Positions 9,814 through 21,936 of a stretch of 64,000 nt of DNA are shown here, one piece after another. Made by a program: the position numbers and the translations under genes. The notes under the pieces are model-generated. The model did not search any database and had not been told where the DNA came from. It saw only the letters and a list, made by a program, of their open reading frames with translations. How positions within the stretch are numbered: the first letter of the stretch is position 1; every line of letters begins with the position of its first letter. Source of the DNA: Ceratodon purpureus (taxonomy: Eukaryota; Streptophyta; Bryopsida; Pseudoditrichales; Ditrichaceae); the NCBI GenBank assembly GCA_014871385.1, contig CM026424.1, positions 21,490,449 through 21,554,448 of the forward strand, written 5' to 3'.

Positions 9814-12800
9814 ATAGAATCAAGTTTTCAATAGAAAATAAACCCATCCCCTTTATAAACCCGGACAACTAGTCTAAAGAAGGAGTAATAGCACCCATCT
9901 CCACATTTACGCAAAGTTATCCTGTCTAGTACATCAATCTTAATTAACTTCCAATCTAGAGCAGAGGGGCATGGAGGGGTTACAAGATGACGGTTTCAAA
10001 TGAAAATGGCCTAAGGTAGTGACATAGTGACACCCAATTTCGAGTCAGATCCAAAATGGTATCTTGCCCATGTCTAGATTGTACTTTTTGATCATCTATT
10101 GATCTCCTAAATGACGGTTTTAGATCATCTACCAATAAAACTTTGACCCTTTCTAACTTTTGCATACCATACTCAAATCATACATTCTTTGGTGCGTTAG
10201 AATTCTCTTCAACTTGCTCATAATAAAATTCAGAAATTTGCAATTTCTAACAATAGCAAGTAGGCACAGATGTTAAAGTGGCGGTTTTAGGTGTTACTAC
10301 CTTATCCCCTTTATATTTTAGCACTACTAAATTACTAATGAAACACTATTATGAGACAACGACTCTGCTGGTACCACAACAACGTAATATCATGGGATCA
10401 CATGCATGCGATGAGGTAGCTAGTACCAAATTCCAATCGTAAGTTAGCAAGATCGATTATTCAGCAGAGATTGTCGTGCTTTGTTCTCTCGTGGGAAGCA
10501 TTCAAGCATGCTCATTAATTTCAACAGCATATCATCAAGCACCCGAACTAAAATCCAGTTGGAGCAATTCAGGAAACCGATCTAGATTCTACAGCGCTCA
10601 AGACACCAACATGACATAGAATTAAGGTACATGACGAAGAACTTTAATGTCTCACATGCCAGATATATAATTGATCTGCTGCCTGCACAACCGCATAAAG
10701 AATATTGCACATTAATGCACCACACGGGCGGTTCTGTAAAGTCATGTCAGTTCGGAATTTCGGTGGTACATATTTTCTACAGCAAGTAGCCATGGTTAGC
10801 CATGATCTTCCGTCAAATTGGCCAGAACCTGATCTTGCAGCTGGAGCAGAAGAGTTGGTTGTCAAATTCAGCGGTAGAATCGTAATCTAATCGCCAGAAA
10901 TGGTAATTAATCTACTGCGTCAGCAAATTGGAAAAATGAAGTCGTAATGTGGGACTAGCTGTCTCGGTGTTCGTGTGATAGATTTCGACGTGAAACAGTC
11001 TCATACATATACATGGGCAGATGAGATACTAATTTCACGAGTTACACGTCCGGTAGCACTTCCACCAGGAATGCATCCCACGCTGGGAATTGGAACGAGG
11101 CATTGGAATTCTTCTCGCATAACATGCCAGAACTGGTACAGCATAATTTACCATCAGGAATCAGGATCCTGGTCAAGATATATGGCTTCATTTCCACGGA
11201 AGCCCACGTCGGCAACTGGAGTCCGATCTATATGCTCTTATCTATATGTTGTCTTGTCGCGGCCTGACTTTTTTGTTTGCTTAGGTTTTCTGGATTTCAG
11301 GAAGCCTTTGTTAGACGATATTACCATGGCAACTACACTAGCCTCAAGGAACTGGACGCAACCTGAAAAATATTATGTACTTCTGGCACCGTGCCGAGAA
11401 TCTGCAAACCTTCAGAGATTGAAGAAATTTACGACCACTTGTTACGTTATCTTCGTCTTCAACTTCAACCCAAAATAACATCCAAGTTAGTGTAATGAAG
11501 AGGTTTCTTTGGTTGTCGGAATTGTGGATAACGTGCGAGCTCAGGCTATTTTCCACTGTTAAATAGTTGTTTAAATCGTTTCTGGCATGCGTGATTGAAG
11601 ATTTCGCAGATAATGGTGACGTATAATCATCGTAGCTTGCTTTCCACACCGCCACGGCACACAGACAACCATGGAGTCAAGCAAGCTTTCGGTAAAGTGC
11701 ATTCTTTATTCAAATTTACTTTGTCAAACTGATCAAAAGTTAGTAAAACCACCCTTATAATCAGTGGTCAATTATCGAGTGGTTAAAAAGCAAAACAGAG
11801 TACAACATTATTGTTCAAGAAAAACTTCAGAAGCAATTGCACAAGTCCTTTGTGTATGTTCTAGAAACACCACTATTTCCTGGTGTTCCCTAAAATCCAA
11901 ATGGAAAAAATACCTGCACCTCGTGTAGAGATGCCACACATGGCATACTATCAACCGAGAAAATCTCTCACCAAGAGCGGCACTGAAAGAGATGCAGTGA
12001 GTCTTTCGACAAGCCTAAGACCTAGCTACTCGAACTGGCAAACGAAAACCTGAAACTTCTTAGGACAAATTTGCGGGGAAAGAACTGAGACAAGCAGTTG
12101 ATCATATCCTCATAATTCACCAGACTAAATTATCTGAAGATTGGTAGAACGGAATCAATTGAGTTGGAGGTGATAACAAGTACAGAATTCGTAGAATGTT
12201 TCTGGTCTTTGTGATATGGTATTAGCCACACATTGGTTCTCAGGTAAAGAGGTTTTAGCCCGATTTTTAGGACTTGGTGTGGATAATGAACAAGTTGTAC
12301 GCACTTCAGAATCTGGGCTAGCTTGGCATGTAAAGCTCATCCCAAAGAAAAGGCGTGCCTCGTATCATGCATACCGTATGGGTCACTCTTCTTCGTATAA
12401 CGCTGCGTGGGCGTTGTCAAGTTGACCCTCTCGATACTCGGTATCTGGAACACTGGTTGACAAAAACTTCCCAGATTTCTTGTTCAATCATCATCGTCCT
12501 GATTCGTGAATCATCGAACTCAACGCCCTTGGTCCGCCCTTTGGGGGCCAGTAGTCTGCAGAGAAATTTCCCTGACACCGTTGACTTGTACCCCAAAAAC
12601 ACTTGTTTATTTGGATATGAATGAACGATGAATCATGAGCAAGCTGTCAAGCTCATCTCTCCGATGAAAATTACTGTAGGTACTGTTCGCAAGCCTCTAC
12701 TCCTACTATACAGTGCCTGCTACTGTACCAGTACTGTTCAGTATCCCAATGTAACGTATGATTAACAACGAACTGTTCCCTGCTACTGTTGTGGGTATGT

Positions 12801-14867
12801 TGGAGTGCTTCTTAGTTCGGAAGATTCTGGTTCTAAGGTAAGTTGGGACATGATACATTCAAATTACAAGAATAAAACGATATATGTTTGCTTCAAAAAG
12901 TGAGTCTATACGTCTCAAAGTATAGAACATGCCAGCAACAAAAGAAAATGCTGTACTCAGCTGCTGAGTCATCCATGAAATTCCATGACCAAATTAACCA
13001 GAAAAGACTCCGTCGAGTTCCTTCCTGGGCAGGTTGAGAAGCAGTTTTTAAATGTCTTTGGTGGAAACGGAGTAAATCGATCATCATGTATAACCGTCTC
13101 CAGAATGTGCCAGCCTAGGGACAGTTTGCAGAAGTGAGTCGTCAGGACACCCCGCACCGCTCAGTGGCTCTGGCAAGCTCTTTCGGAATGCGGTGGAGAG
13201 CTGCATACCGGGTGGCATGCACAGTTCACCAACCACGAAGGATACCATCCATATTCTCCAGAAAAGGTCAGCTCTGCTAAAGTTGGAAGAAGACCAGTAA
13301 GACGACAGTTACCGATTAATCAACGGCACATAACCTGCTCGTAATCCACAATCATTCAAAAGCAAGGGATTTTCCGACTTTTTGAGGTGAGTGTTACTCA
13401 TTCACCTACAAATCAATAATTTACTTATCACTTAGATAGGTACAAACTGTTCAAATACTCAGCTACCACGGTTTCACCAGGCTCACAAGTAAGCGGAATT
13501 CCGTTCAAAGGGTTAAGCAGACGAACTGAGCAGCAATATTGCACAAGTTCGGTATATCCAAGTGGCGATGACGACGACAACTTGAAGGTGGTATAGTCCG
13601 AGGATTAGTGCTCACTATCAGACCTTAATTAAGCTCTTAACAAAACCACGTTCACGTGCCGACGAGCAAGTCGAACATGCACTGAATCTTGTTTATGCTG
13701 ATAGATATGACTTAACCCAGCTCATTAAGAATGATTAGCCTGCCACCTAGCAATTATGCAAAACCGCATCCGTGGTAATTGGAGTGCTTTGCGGAGACTC
13801 TGCTAAATATACAGAATTACAGTAAGCTCGCTAGATGCCAGTGCGATTATATGATATTAAATGGTAATCGGTACAGTTGCATGAGCTGACTCACTCGAGT
13901 TGCCTGTCAACGGTGATATGGTCAAGCCGTAGGCGCAGTAGGTCAACGTCATCACCGGAGCACATTGTGCTAAACTTGGGCTATATTTCGAGGCAACGTC
14001 CAAGACAGGCAGTACTGCTCTCCGTACTGGGGAGCCATAATGCAACACCACTCATCAGCTCAAGTTCCAGACAAAGCCAAAAGTTGAAGGAGCTCTGACT
14101 GCTTGGAAGTTGGAAGCCTGACGGGCACGGTGCCACAAACTTGTGCGAAGCTGTGTCTGCAAATCTCATACTCAAAAAATCAAAAAAATAAGGTGATGAC
14201 AGAGCCGCCAGCTCAGCGAATTGTGTTTTCTTCCACCGTCAAATTAAAAATAATAATCGAAATTGGATGTCATGTCCTGCAGGACATGAGAGACGTATCA
14301 ATTCAGTGTGTTCCTTGGGGTTGTGACGTTGTGACGTTCTTCCTCAAAGAGCCTTGCAGAAGTTTGAGGCTTAATTAAGCCCAATCCGAAGTGGCTCCAG
14401 CCTGGAGACCACCTTGAATAGCCCACCCAAGTAGAGAGGAATAAAAGGATCCGCGTTTGCTGTGCTGTGCCTTGCAGTCTCCGGCACGGGACTTTAACCC
14501 CTCAAGTTAACTCACATCACGCTGCTTGGGGTAAAAGGGACGGTGATTCCACTCGGAACTGGAACTAATTGGAAGCCAAAAAGAAGAATCGTCGCATCAA
14601 ACTAGCAACAAGCTTTCGCTCCCGAGGGGAAACTTGACAGGGTCCACCCACAGCTCATCAGACAGTGGCAGTCTTGTCACTTGCGAAGTCCGTGAATGAG
14701 TGGATTAGATTCTACCGAGGTGATTTTGACCCCCTCAAGGCCAGGCCTTCCCAGTGTATGAACTTGCAACTTCATTTCCTCCGCAACACTGTTACACCAG
14801 CTACCGAAAGTCAACCACTAATTGAAGCCCAAGCCCAACTGCTTGGCAATGCACTTCACCTCTTCAC
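9814..14867. other. Intergenic DNA upstream of the oxidase gene
   Basis: AT-rich up to about 10300, then base-balanced. Several open frames of 60-170 codons occur on both strands, the longest at 10975-11478 (+), but they start at non-ATG codons or lack protein-family character, and I support none of them. A cluster of TACTGT motifs lies at 12669-12795 and a 20-bp palindrome at 14270-14289. The last kilobase probably contains the oxidase promoter. Confidence 0.5.
14270..14289. repeat. 20-bp perfect palindrome
   Basis: TCATGTCCTGCAGGACATGA is identical to its own reverse complement. It lies about 600 bp upstream of the oxidase TATA box and could be a dimer-binding site, but nothing else shows that. 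Confidence 0.8.
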
Positions 14868-14874
14868 TATAAAA
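14868..14874 (+). promoter_or_regulatory. TATA box of the oxidase gene
   Basis: TATAAAA follows a CACTTCACC-type pyrimidine-rich stretch and sits about 270 bp upstream of the start codon. Transcription would then begin near 14900, giving a leader of about 240 bases (inference). No other TATA lies as well placed. Confidence 0.6.
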
Positions 14875-15141
14875 CTTAAGGTGGGCCAACGACACTTCCA
14901 TTCACTCCCAGTTCCAGTAGCTCTCAGAAACAGGGGAGAACAGTAGCTCACACCTCTTCTCACTTCCCCAAACTCTCATAGTACTGAAAATTTAGTTGTC
15001 CTAGATTTCAAGAATTTTGGTTTTGCAGGTGATCAGAGCCCAGAAGCTTGAATTTTTCAGATTCGGTTGTTTCAGTTTTTGATCGAACCGTTTGTGATTA
15101 AATTGCTTGAAGGAATTGTTGGGAGAGTGAGGAATAAAATC

Positions 15142-16857
15142 ATGAAGATATCGAGTGTAATGGTGGTGCTGTTACTGGTGCAAGCCATGATCCTAGTGTC
15201 TGTAGACGCTCAAGGGACATGGCAGATCATCAACAAGAATGCTGGGATTGCGACCATGCACGCCGCGGTGACGCACTTCGACACGGTCATATTGCTGGAC
15301 CGGACGAACACTGGCGCCACGCAAATCAACCTCCCGAATGGTCGCTGCCGCGACCAGCCACTCGAGCGCGTGCTCAAGAAGGATTGCACGGCGCACTCGG
15401 TTATGCTGACTGCCTCCAGCGGTGCGGTGCGCCCGCTGTTCGTGTTCACAGACACTTGGTGCTCGAGCGGCCAGTTCTTCGATACCGGCATGATGGTGCA
15501 GACCGGGGGTGACTTCGAAGGCAACAAAAAAATCCGCACGCTCGCCCCCTGCGCGCCTGGGGGCACCTGCGACTGGACTGAGCTCGCGGAGCCGCTCGCC
15601 GCCGGCCGATGGTACTCCTCAAACCAGCTCCTCCAATCTGGAACCCGACAGATCATCGTCGGAGGACGAGCGGCGGCGAATTACGAATTCTACCCGAAGC
15701 GGAAAGCTGGTGAGGGCACATTCCCACTCGCGCTCCTGGGCGGATGCTGCGACAATCTGTACCCATTCGTTTTCCTGCTCCCCAATGGCGACCTCTTCAT
15801 CTTCACCACGCGCGACTCGGTTGCCCTGAACTGGGGGACGGGCAAGGTGACGCGGAAGTACCCGACCATTCCCGGCAATCCCAGGAACTACCCGTCTGCG
15901 GGATCCGCTGTGATGCTTCCCCTCTCGTTCGCGAATGGATTCGCGACTGCGGAGATTCTGGTCTGCGGTGGAGCGGCCACGGGCGCGTCAGGGAGCAACA
16001 ATGTCAATGCGCCCGCGTCCAAGAGCTGTGGACGGATTGTGGCGACTGCCGGAGCTCCGGGGTGGGCGATGGAGGACATGCCCATTGGAAGGACCATGGG
16101 AGACATGCTTAACATGCCGAATGGCGAGGTCCTGATCATCAACGGCGCGCAAAACGGTTTCCAGGGATGGGGCAAGGCCAACAACCCGGCGTTCAACCCC
16201 GTGAGCTACAACCCCGGTGCCGGAGCTGGGAAGCGATTCACCACCTTAGCTAAAACCGGAATCGCCAGAATGTATCACTCGACTGCGAATCTGCTCTCCG
16301 ATGGTCGCGTCATCATCGCTGGTTCCAACACTCATCAGTTCTACACTTTCACCGGTGCTTTCCCCACCGAGCTCCGCGTCGAAGCGTTCTCGCCTCCGTA
16401 TCTGGGCGCCAAGTAAGCCTCCAATTCCACTCTTCACATCAACTTATTTCATTAATTTCCTATATTTTCATGTCATGGTTTCCATTCTCCTGGACATTTT
16501 GCTGATATCAGTTTCCGATTGTGAATTTGCAGTTTCAACGCCGTGAGGCCGACCATCACGGGAGCCCCGGGAGCGTTGAAGTACAACCTAGTGTTCACGA
16601 TGACGTTTACGGTGACGACGCGAGTGGGAGGAGTGGGAGTGTACCAGAACAGCGCGCCCTACTCCACGCACTCGTACTCCCAAGGGCAGAGGTCGTTGCT
16701 GCTCAAGACCACTGCGCCGGTGAAGGTCGGAGCCGGATACAGCATGCAGGTCACGGCAGCGCCCAACAACAACATCGCCCCGCCTGCTTACTACATTCTC
16801 TTCTGTGTGCAGAACGGCATCCCTTCCAGAGGCAAGTGGGTGAAGCAGAACAACTAA
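15142..16857 (+). CDS. GLOX: Secreted glyoxal/galactose-oxidase-like copper radical oxidase
   Basis: Two exons, 15142-16412 and 16533-16857 (intron GT...AG, split Asn codon), give 531 residues, close to the roughly 545 of plant GLOX proteins. The ATG at 15142 is chosen because a signal peptide follows at once (about residues 1-24: MKISSVMVVLLLVQAMILVS, then VDAQ); the same frame opens further upstream only with a non-ATG codon. An N-terminal glyoxal-oxidase beta-propeller (about 30-420) precedes a C-terminal DUF1929-type domain (about 425-531). By analogy with galactose oxidase, the Cys-Tyr cofactor pair would be Cys107 (DTWCSSG) and Tyr207 (NLYPFVF), with copper ligands Tyr378-His379 (ARMYHST) and His470 (STHSYSQGQ). 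All are present, so the enzyme should be active. The family oxidises aldehydes or alcohols and releases H2O2 in the apoplast or wall; the substrate here is unknown. Exon 1 is much richer in GC than its flanks. Confidence 0.95.
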
Positions 16858-16894
16858 TTCTAGTCATAGCGCTGATCGATCAGCTCGTCACCAA

Positions 16895-16918
16895 TCTCTC
16901 TCTCTCTCTCTCTCTCTT
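16895..16918 (+). repeat. (TC)n microsatellite in the 3' UTR
   Basis: About twelve TC units lie 38 bases after the oxidase stop codon, within the probable 3' UTR. Confidence 0.9.
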
Positions 16919-17238
16919 TCCATCATTTTTCAATCGCATCGCTATTAGCTAGGTGGACGTTAACATCATCCAGACTAAGTAACCCCTTTCTCGCCACCAC
17001 TTGTGTGTCATAGAAATTAATTCGGCACTTGAGTTTGTACTCTTAGGTAGTAAATTGTGTACAAAAGCTGCACATTGTTTAGGATTAGACTGTGTAACCT
17101 TTATTAGGATTAGCAAGGTCCGAGCAATTGAATAATTAACTGGGGGGCTTGCAAATGAGCTGATCCCAGTCTGAAACAAATTCCAAAATTCACAATTCAG
17201 TAGCTTGGTTGACTCATGTACATTACCGATGAGATTAT

Positions 17239-17244
17239 AATAAA
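17239..17244 (+). terminator. Candidate polyadenylation signal of the oxidase gene
   Basis: AATAAA lies about 380 bases after the stop codon in an AT-rich stretch. Plant poly(A) signals are loose, so other sites are possible. Confidence 0.35.
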
Positions 17245-19110
17245 ACATATTGACCGGTTCTGAAACAATCATACTTGTTCAGGGGTTTTACGCACGTACC
17301 TCGTGTTGTACTTTGCCTGTGGGCGAAGTTTCAATCACTGTTGTGCAGGTGCCTCCTTTTGTTTTTAACGGTTGTATTCTAGTATTATATGAGTCCTTGC
17401 AGCGATCTCGGCTGGATGTCGGGATTTCTAGCTGTTATTATCTACTGTTCAAGAGCTAGCACGAGTTTCTGAAATGACTTTTTGCTCACGTGAATGATGT
17501 TGGACTCCAATCATTTGTTTTCCAAGTTAGCTTCGGTGGACACTCAACGTAGCTGTGAGGTACCATGTTGGACACTAGCATTGTGGATTCAGTTGCAGAG
17601 CTTCGGTGGCAATTTGCTGTCTCATGGCTCGATACTCATGAAGTACGTGAGGCATCAACAATGAGCAGAGAAATTAGAAGCAGCTAGATTTTCAGTAATA
17701 TAGAAAAATGGACTCGAGGTGAGGTTGTGAGATTGTAATGATCAGCTGCCGTGTGCATCACTGCGTATAAAGGAATTCAGTTTCCAAGAGTTGGATAAGA
17801 TGAGAGGGCTGGAAATCGGAAGCACCTAGCAAAGAACACCTGGATTGTTGGAGTATATTGTGGAATACTTCAAGTATATTCTGTGCTGGCACCCCCTCTG
17901 TCTGCGTGAATCATGTCTGAATAAAACCTCGTGTTCGATTTCTGGATGTGCAAGGGTTCGCAACTCTGATAATCCTGCACGAAACTGCTCACTCAAGCTT
18001 AATTTAAGTCCTAAAATCTAGTTCCTGTCGACTTACAGATTCCTCGTCTGATATCTTAAACTCAGAGATTTCGGAGAAAGTCATTGATATTGGATGATTG
18101 ATGTTTGACAATGGAGATGAAACAACAATTGCTCGTCACTCTTCAGACGTGATATGTTGTTTGCACTGGAATATGGAACGGGAGAAAAGGACGTCTTTCT
18201 TGCATAAAGAACTTGTAAATCTAGGCTAATCATCGGCAGGAGTTGAATGGAATTATCTAAATTGGTTTATGCCCTTGAGTGGCAGAAAGTGTAGAGGATG
18301 AGATTTAGGTGTGGACGCATCACTTCCTTCCAAAATTTGATGGTCTTGTCTGCTTTACATGTGATCATTCAAGAGCCCCTGTCTGATCATATGAAAGGAC
18401 AAAAATTCCTGCTTCACCATCCAATGTTTTAGCCCGGACAACTGTCTGCCCTTGCCAAAACGTGTGCCCATTCTTACAATCTCACAACCACATACTCACG
18501 TTATCACCTCCTGGAACCATAACATTGTCTGCATTGATAGACAAGCAATTAATGATTGTCTGCTGCCAAGATAGCATGTTATGCAAAAATTCTCCTCATG
18601 GTGGCTTGAATTTCCGAATGTTGTCTGCTGAACCTGAAGTGTAAGTATGCTCAAAGGAATGCATAACCAATGATCTCGCAGACTTCTTGTGAAATGTTAA
18701 TGTTGACTTAGTTTTCCCTACTTCAAGATCCCTGAGTTTGACTGTGGTATCATGCTATCCTGTTATAACTTATCAGTTAGTAGCTTATGTAATTTCATAG
18801 CAAACTGTGTTCTCAAGTCCTGTTAGCACAACCACTTCTGCTCTGATTCTCAATCACCAGACATTAAAAATTCAAGTGTAGGATGAATGGCTAGCAAAAG
18901 ACTCCACTTAAGTATCCATGACATGACCGAATAACTTTATTATACTCTAGATTCCAAGATTTCACTGGCTTATCATTACCAGCTCAGAAGATGAGAGAAC
19001 ATGAAAGGTTGCTTGCTTCTAAGTGCAAGACCTAGAACTTATTTATTACAACCAATTGAGTTCGCTTTTAGCTGTCCAGTTCCCACACCTTGACGGTTCT
19101 ATCACGGTTC
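17245..19110. other. Intergenic DNA downstream of the oxidase
   Basis: Base-balanced DNA with stops in all frames. A second AATAAA lies near 17920. I see no gene or RNA gene. Confidence 0.5.
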
Positions 19111-19117
19111 TATCAGC

Positions 19118-19130
19118 TGGTACCAGAGCC
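19118..19130 (+). mobile_element. Possible LTR-retrotransposon fossil: primer-binding-site-like sequence
   Basis: TGGTACCAGAGCC closely resembles the primer-binding site of plant LTR retrotransposons, which pairs with initiator-Met tRNA. It follows a TATCA that could be the end of an LTR. No second LTR and no gag or pol frame is visible in the window, so at most a small old relic is present. Chance similarity is possible. Confidence 0.2.
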
Positions 19131-19160
19131 ACACCGGGCGGCCCAGCCTAAAACATCAAC

Positions 19161-19302
19161 TCTACATAATCTCCGGAAATATTGGGTTGGGATTTCAGTG
19201 GGCAGGAGCTGCTAATTGCAAGGCTACCCCCTCCCCTTCCAGCTACTCGAGTACCTCCAGCCAACTGAAATCCCAGCCCTATATTTCCGGAGATTACATA
19301 GA
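19161..19302. repeat. Imperfect 50-bp inverted repeat (fold-back)
   Basis: The left arm 19161-19210 pairs with the right arm 19253-19302 with about eight mismatches and includes unbroken runs TAATCTCCGGAAATAT and TGGGATTTCAGT. The loop is about 42 bases and C-rich. Weaker pairing extends a few bases outward. The geometry suits a plant microRNA precursor or a small fold-back transposon. No target-site duplication is obvious. Confidence 0.8.
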
Positions 19303-19700
19303 GGTGCTGGGGTTTTTGATATGGCCAATGTATGAGCATGTAGCCATTTATTTGCGGGATCAAGTGCAATTGATTGCAGAGACCCTAAATGATAACTCAT
19401 AATTTTTTAATTTATCCATGGTGGATGCCAACAACAAATTGGGTACTTACAGATCGTCCGGTTGGCATTAAAATTTACATATTGAATTTAATCAATAGAA
19501 GAATAATTCTTTAGAATGGTGGGTGGTCCCAAATGAAGGACTGAGGACATGATCATATGATTTCAATGGAGCAAGGCAAAATACTGAAATCTCTATGTTC
19601 ATTAGATGCCAAGCAAGTTTTGGCCATTGACTAGGAAGCATCTATATAGACTCATGGGTTGTTGTAACAATCGTTAAATTTGGATCAGTTGTAAGGTTAA
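19303..19700. other. Intergenic DNA
   Basis: No gene is supported between the fold-back and the 739-bp element. Confidence 0.5.
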
Positions 19701-19704
19701 ATAG

Positions 19705-20443
19705 GGGTGTAATCATGGTAAAGTGGACCAAAAAGGTGCTTAACTATTTGTCAGTTTCAGCCCTTTTGCAAAAATTGCACAAAAGTGACGGAAAGATGTA
19801 ATTGAAGTCAATTTTTTTTGCTAATATGGATTCTCAACTTGTTTTTCTACAACTTGGAAAAGTTTCGTGCAAAGTAGACACTTTAAAGTTATTGTATGAA
19901 GGCTTTAAATCCAAGCAAAGTGAATGCAGTCATTTGGAAAAGTGAACATAACGGTTTAGGGTTTTGTCCGAAATCACTTTTAATTTCGCGGTGCCCTCTG
20001 TATATTTAAGAGGTATTCTAAAATAGTCAATTCATATACTCATTAATTGGTTTAGCGTTCCAAAAGTACCGCAAGGATGTTATTTAAGAAGGTCACTTCC
20101 ACGGTACTTTTTGTCACTTTTTTTTCACCGAACATTGTTTTTTAAATTGAAAAAAACATACTCTAAAGACAACAGAGGGCACCAAATGAAGAAATCAAGA
20201 CTTTGGAAAAGTTCATTTTCATGATTTACAACTAGTGGTCAAATTTAGTTTCAATTCAGGATGTTTTTTTTATAAAGATGTGTGTAAGATACCTTGCGAC
20301 ATCCTAAAAAGTGACTAAAATGCTCAAAAACTACACCAAAATGCTCAAAATCAGCTTTGAGCTTTAAAAAACAGCACACTTCATATTCACTTGTTAGTGG
20401 TCACATGTTGCACTTTGTGGTCCACTTTATTGTGCTTACACCC
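19705..20443. mobile_element. 739-bp MITE-like element
   Basis: The ends are GGGTGTAA at 19705 and TTACACCC at 20443; about 33 bases of each end pair imperfectly, including the run TAAAGTGGACCA. ATAG flanks both ends (19701-19704, 20444-20447), so the target duplication is ATAG or the inner TA. A second, inner inverted pair GGTGCCCTCTGT (19992-20003) and ACAGAGGGCACC (about 20170-20181) lies almost symmetrically about the middle. No transposase frame is present. A mariner-type or unassigned origin is possible. Confidence 0.7.
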
Positions 20444-20447
20444 ATAG

Positions 20448-21932
20448 ACTATTTTGAACAAAAACACTAGAACATTAAGGTTAGAAAAGATAAAGTAAAT
20501 CAAAATAAAGATGCTCTAAGTATATATACTTTTATATTAATAAATTAAGCTAAAAATACTCCTAAACAAATGTGTTTCTCCTTAATTTCCGAAACAATCC
20601 AATTGTTTTTTATTTGAAATTATTCCTTGAATTATTTCTACATTATATTGCAAAAATATAAAGCTTAATAGTAGAGAGTAGAAAAGTTTTAGTCTACATT
20701 TAATTTTGAACTCTTGTTTTTATTTATTTTATTTGATTGTATCTATCAAGTAGATGGTTTAAGGAACTTAGAGACATTGAATGTCATATTATACACTTTG
20801 AATGATCAAAAGTTAAAAGAAACTTTGTTATTCCTTCATGTAGGGTTTAGTTTCAAAAAAATATGTGGGATTAAATTCCAATTTAAGTTTTAGCACAATC
20901 CAAGTTTTTATCAAGATTTTACAAACATTTTATTTAAAATGTGATTATTTATGGATTTTTTATTTTATTTTTGTAAAGTTTAGACCTTTTTTTCAAGATT
21001 TTTAAAATTTAAAATTTTATTATTATATTCTTTTTATCACTGTGTTTTTAAGATGATGTTAAATAAATTGGTAGTTGAAGGTTATTTATTTAAATATTTT
21101 TAATGAAAGGATTTTGTTGCAAAAGGCAAGCAAGAAGATTTCAGAAGAAAACTTTCATTTTAAAACATTATAATCTTCCAATCTATATTGCTCATTGAAT
21201 GCAAATTCAATCCTTATAATAAATTTTAAGCCTATCATAAGGCTGTATAATTAAGATTGCTATATCTCACTTTCATTTATGATTATAGCGCTTTTACTAA
21301 AAAATATCCTCATTCTTCTTAGATTTTAAAACAATTTTGGTGCAATAAAAACTATTAAAAATGACTGTAATTTTTGGATGCATAACTTAATAAAGATGAC
21401 TGTAATTTTTGAATGCACAAGTTAAGTACTTAATAGATATTCATTTTTTTTTATTAATATGATGTTCTCTTATTTTCTTCATTAATGCAATGTTGATAAT
21501 AAGATTAAAACCAATCTCAATACAAACTTTCTTCAAAAGCTTTTTATTATCTGCAATAAAATAACTAAATTAAAATGAAGTCTCAAATCAGTCTATTACC
21601 CAAAATAAGTCACTTTCCAATTTACATGTATTGATTTAAAGAAAGAAAAAAAGCCAACTTTACATTTTTATTAATTGTATGGAATTTAACAAAATATTTA
21701 TGACAAACAACTTTTTATTGCCAATGATAGATGACAATTGTGATTGTACAAGAGGAAAGCTTTAGGTCTAAGTATTGACGTTGGAATGACTTAGATAGTG
21801 GATTTGTTTGTATGATAAGAAACAAAAAAGGTTGAAAATACTAAGAATCAAAACATATAATAAAAATCATTTTTAGTGTTGTTTGTTAAATTTTAAGTCA
21901 TAAATGCTATTTTTGATGATAATATATATTTT
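20448..21932. other. AT-rich intergenic DNA
   Basis: Very AT-rich, no gene. A 35-bp tandem duplication starts at 21361 and 21396 (ATGACTGTAATTTTTG shared). Confidence 0.5.
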
Positions 21933-21936
21933 TTAA

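Noticed and set aside
10975-11478. 167-codon + frame
   Set aside because: No ATG at its beginning, no recognisable motif and no splice context.
15067-15141. N-terminal extension of the oxidase
   Set aside because: The frame is open upstream but starts with a non-ATG codon; the ATG at 15142 is followed at once by a signal peptide.
15193-16196. Open frames on the other strand and other frames across the oxidase gene
   Set aside because: They are shadows of a GC-rich coding exon; none has family motifs, while the + frame carries the signal peptide and the copper-site residues.
17846-19115. Complete LTR ending before the primer-site-like sequence
   Set aside because: A TGTTGGA start and a TATCA end can be found, but without a second copy the boundaries are arbitrary.
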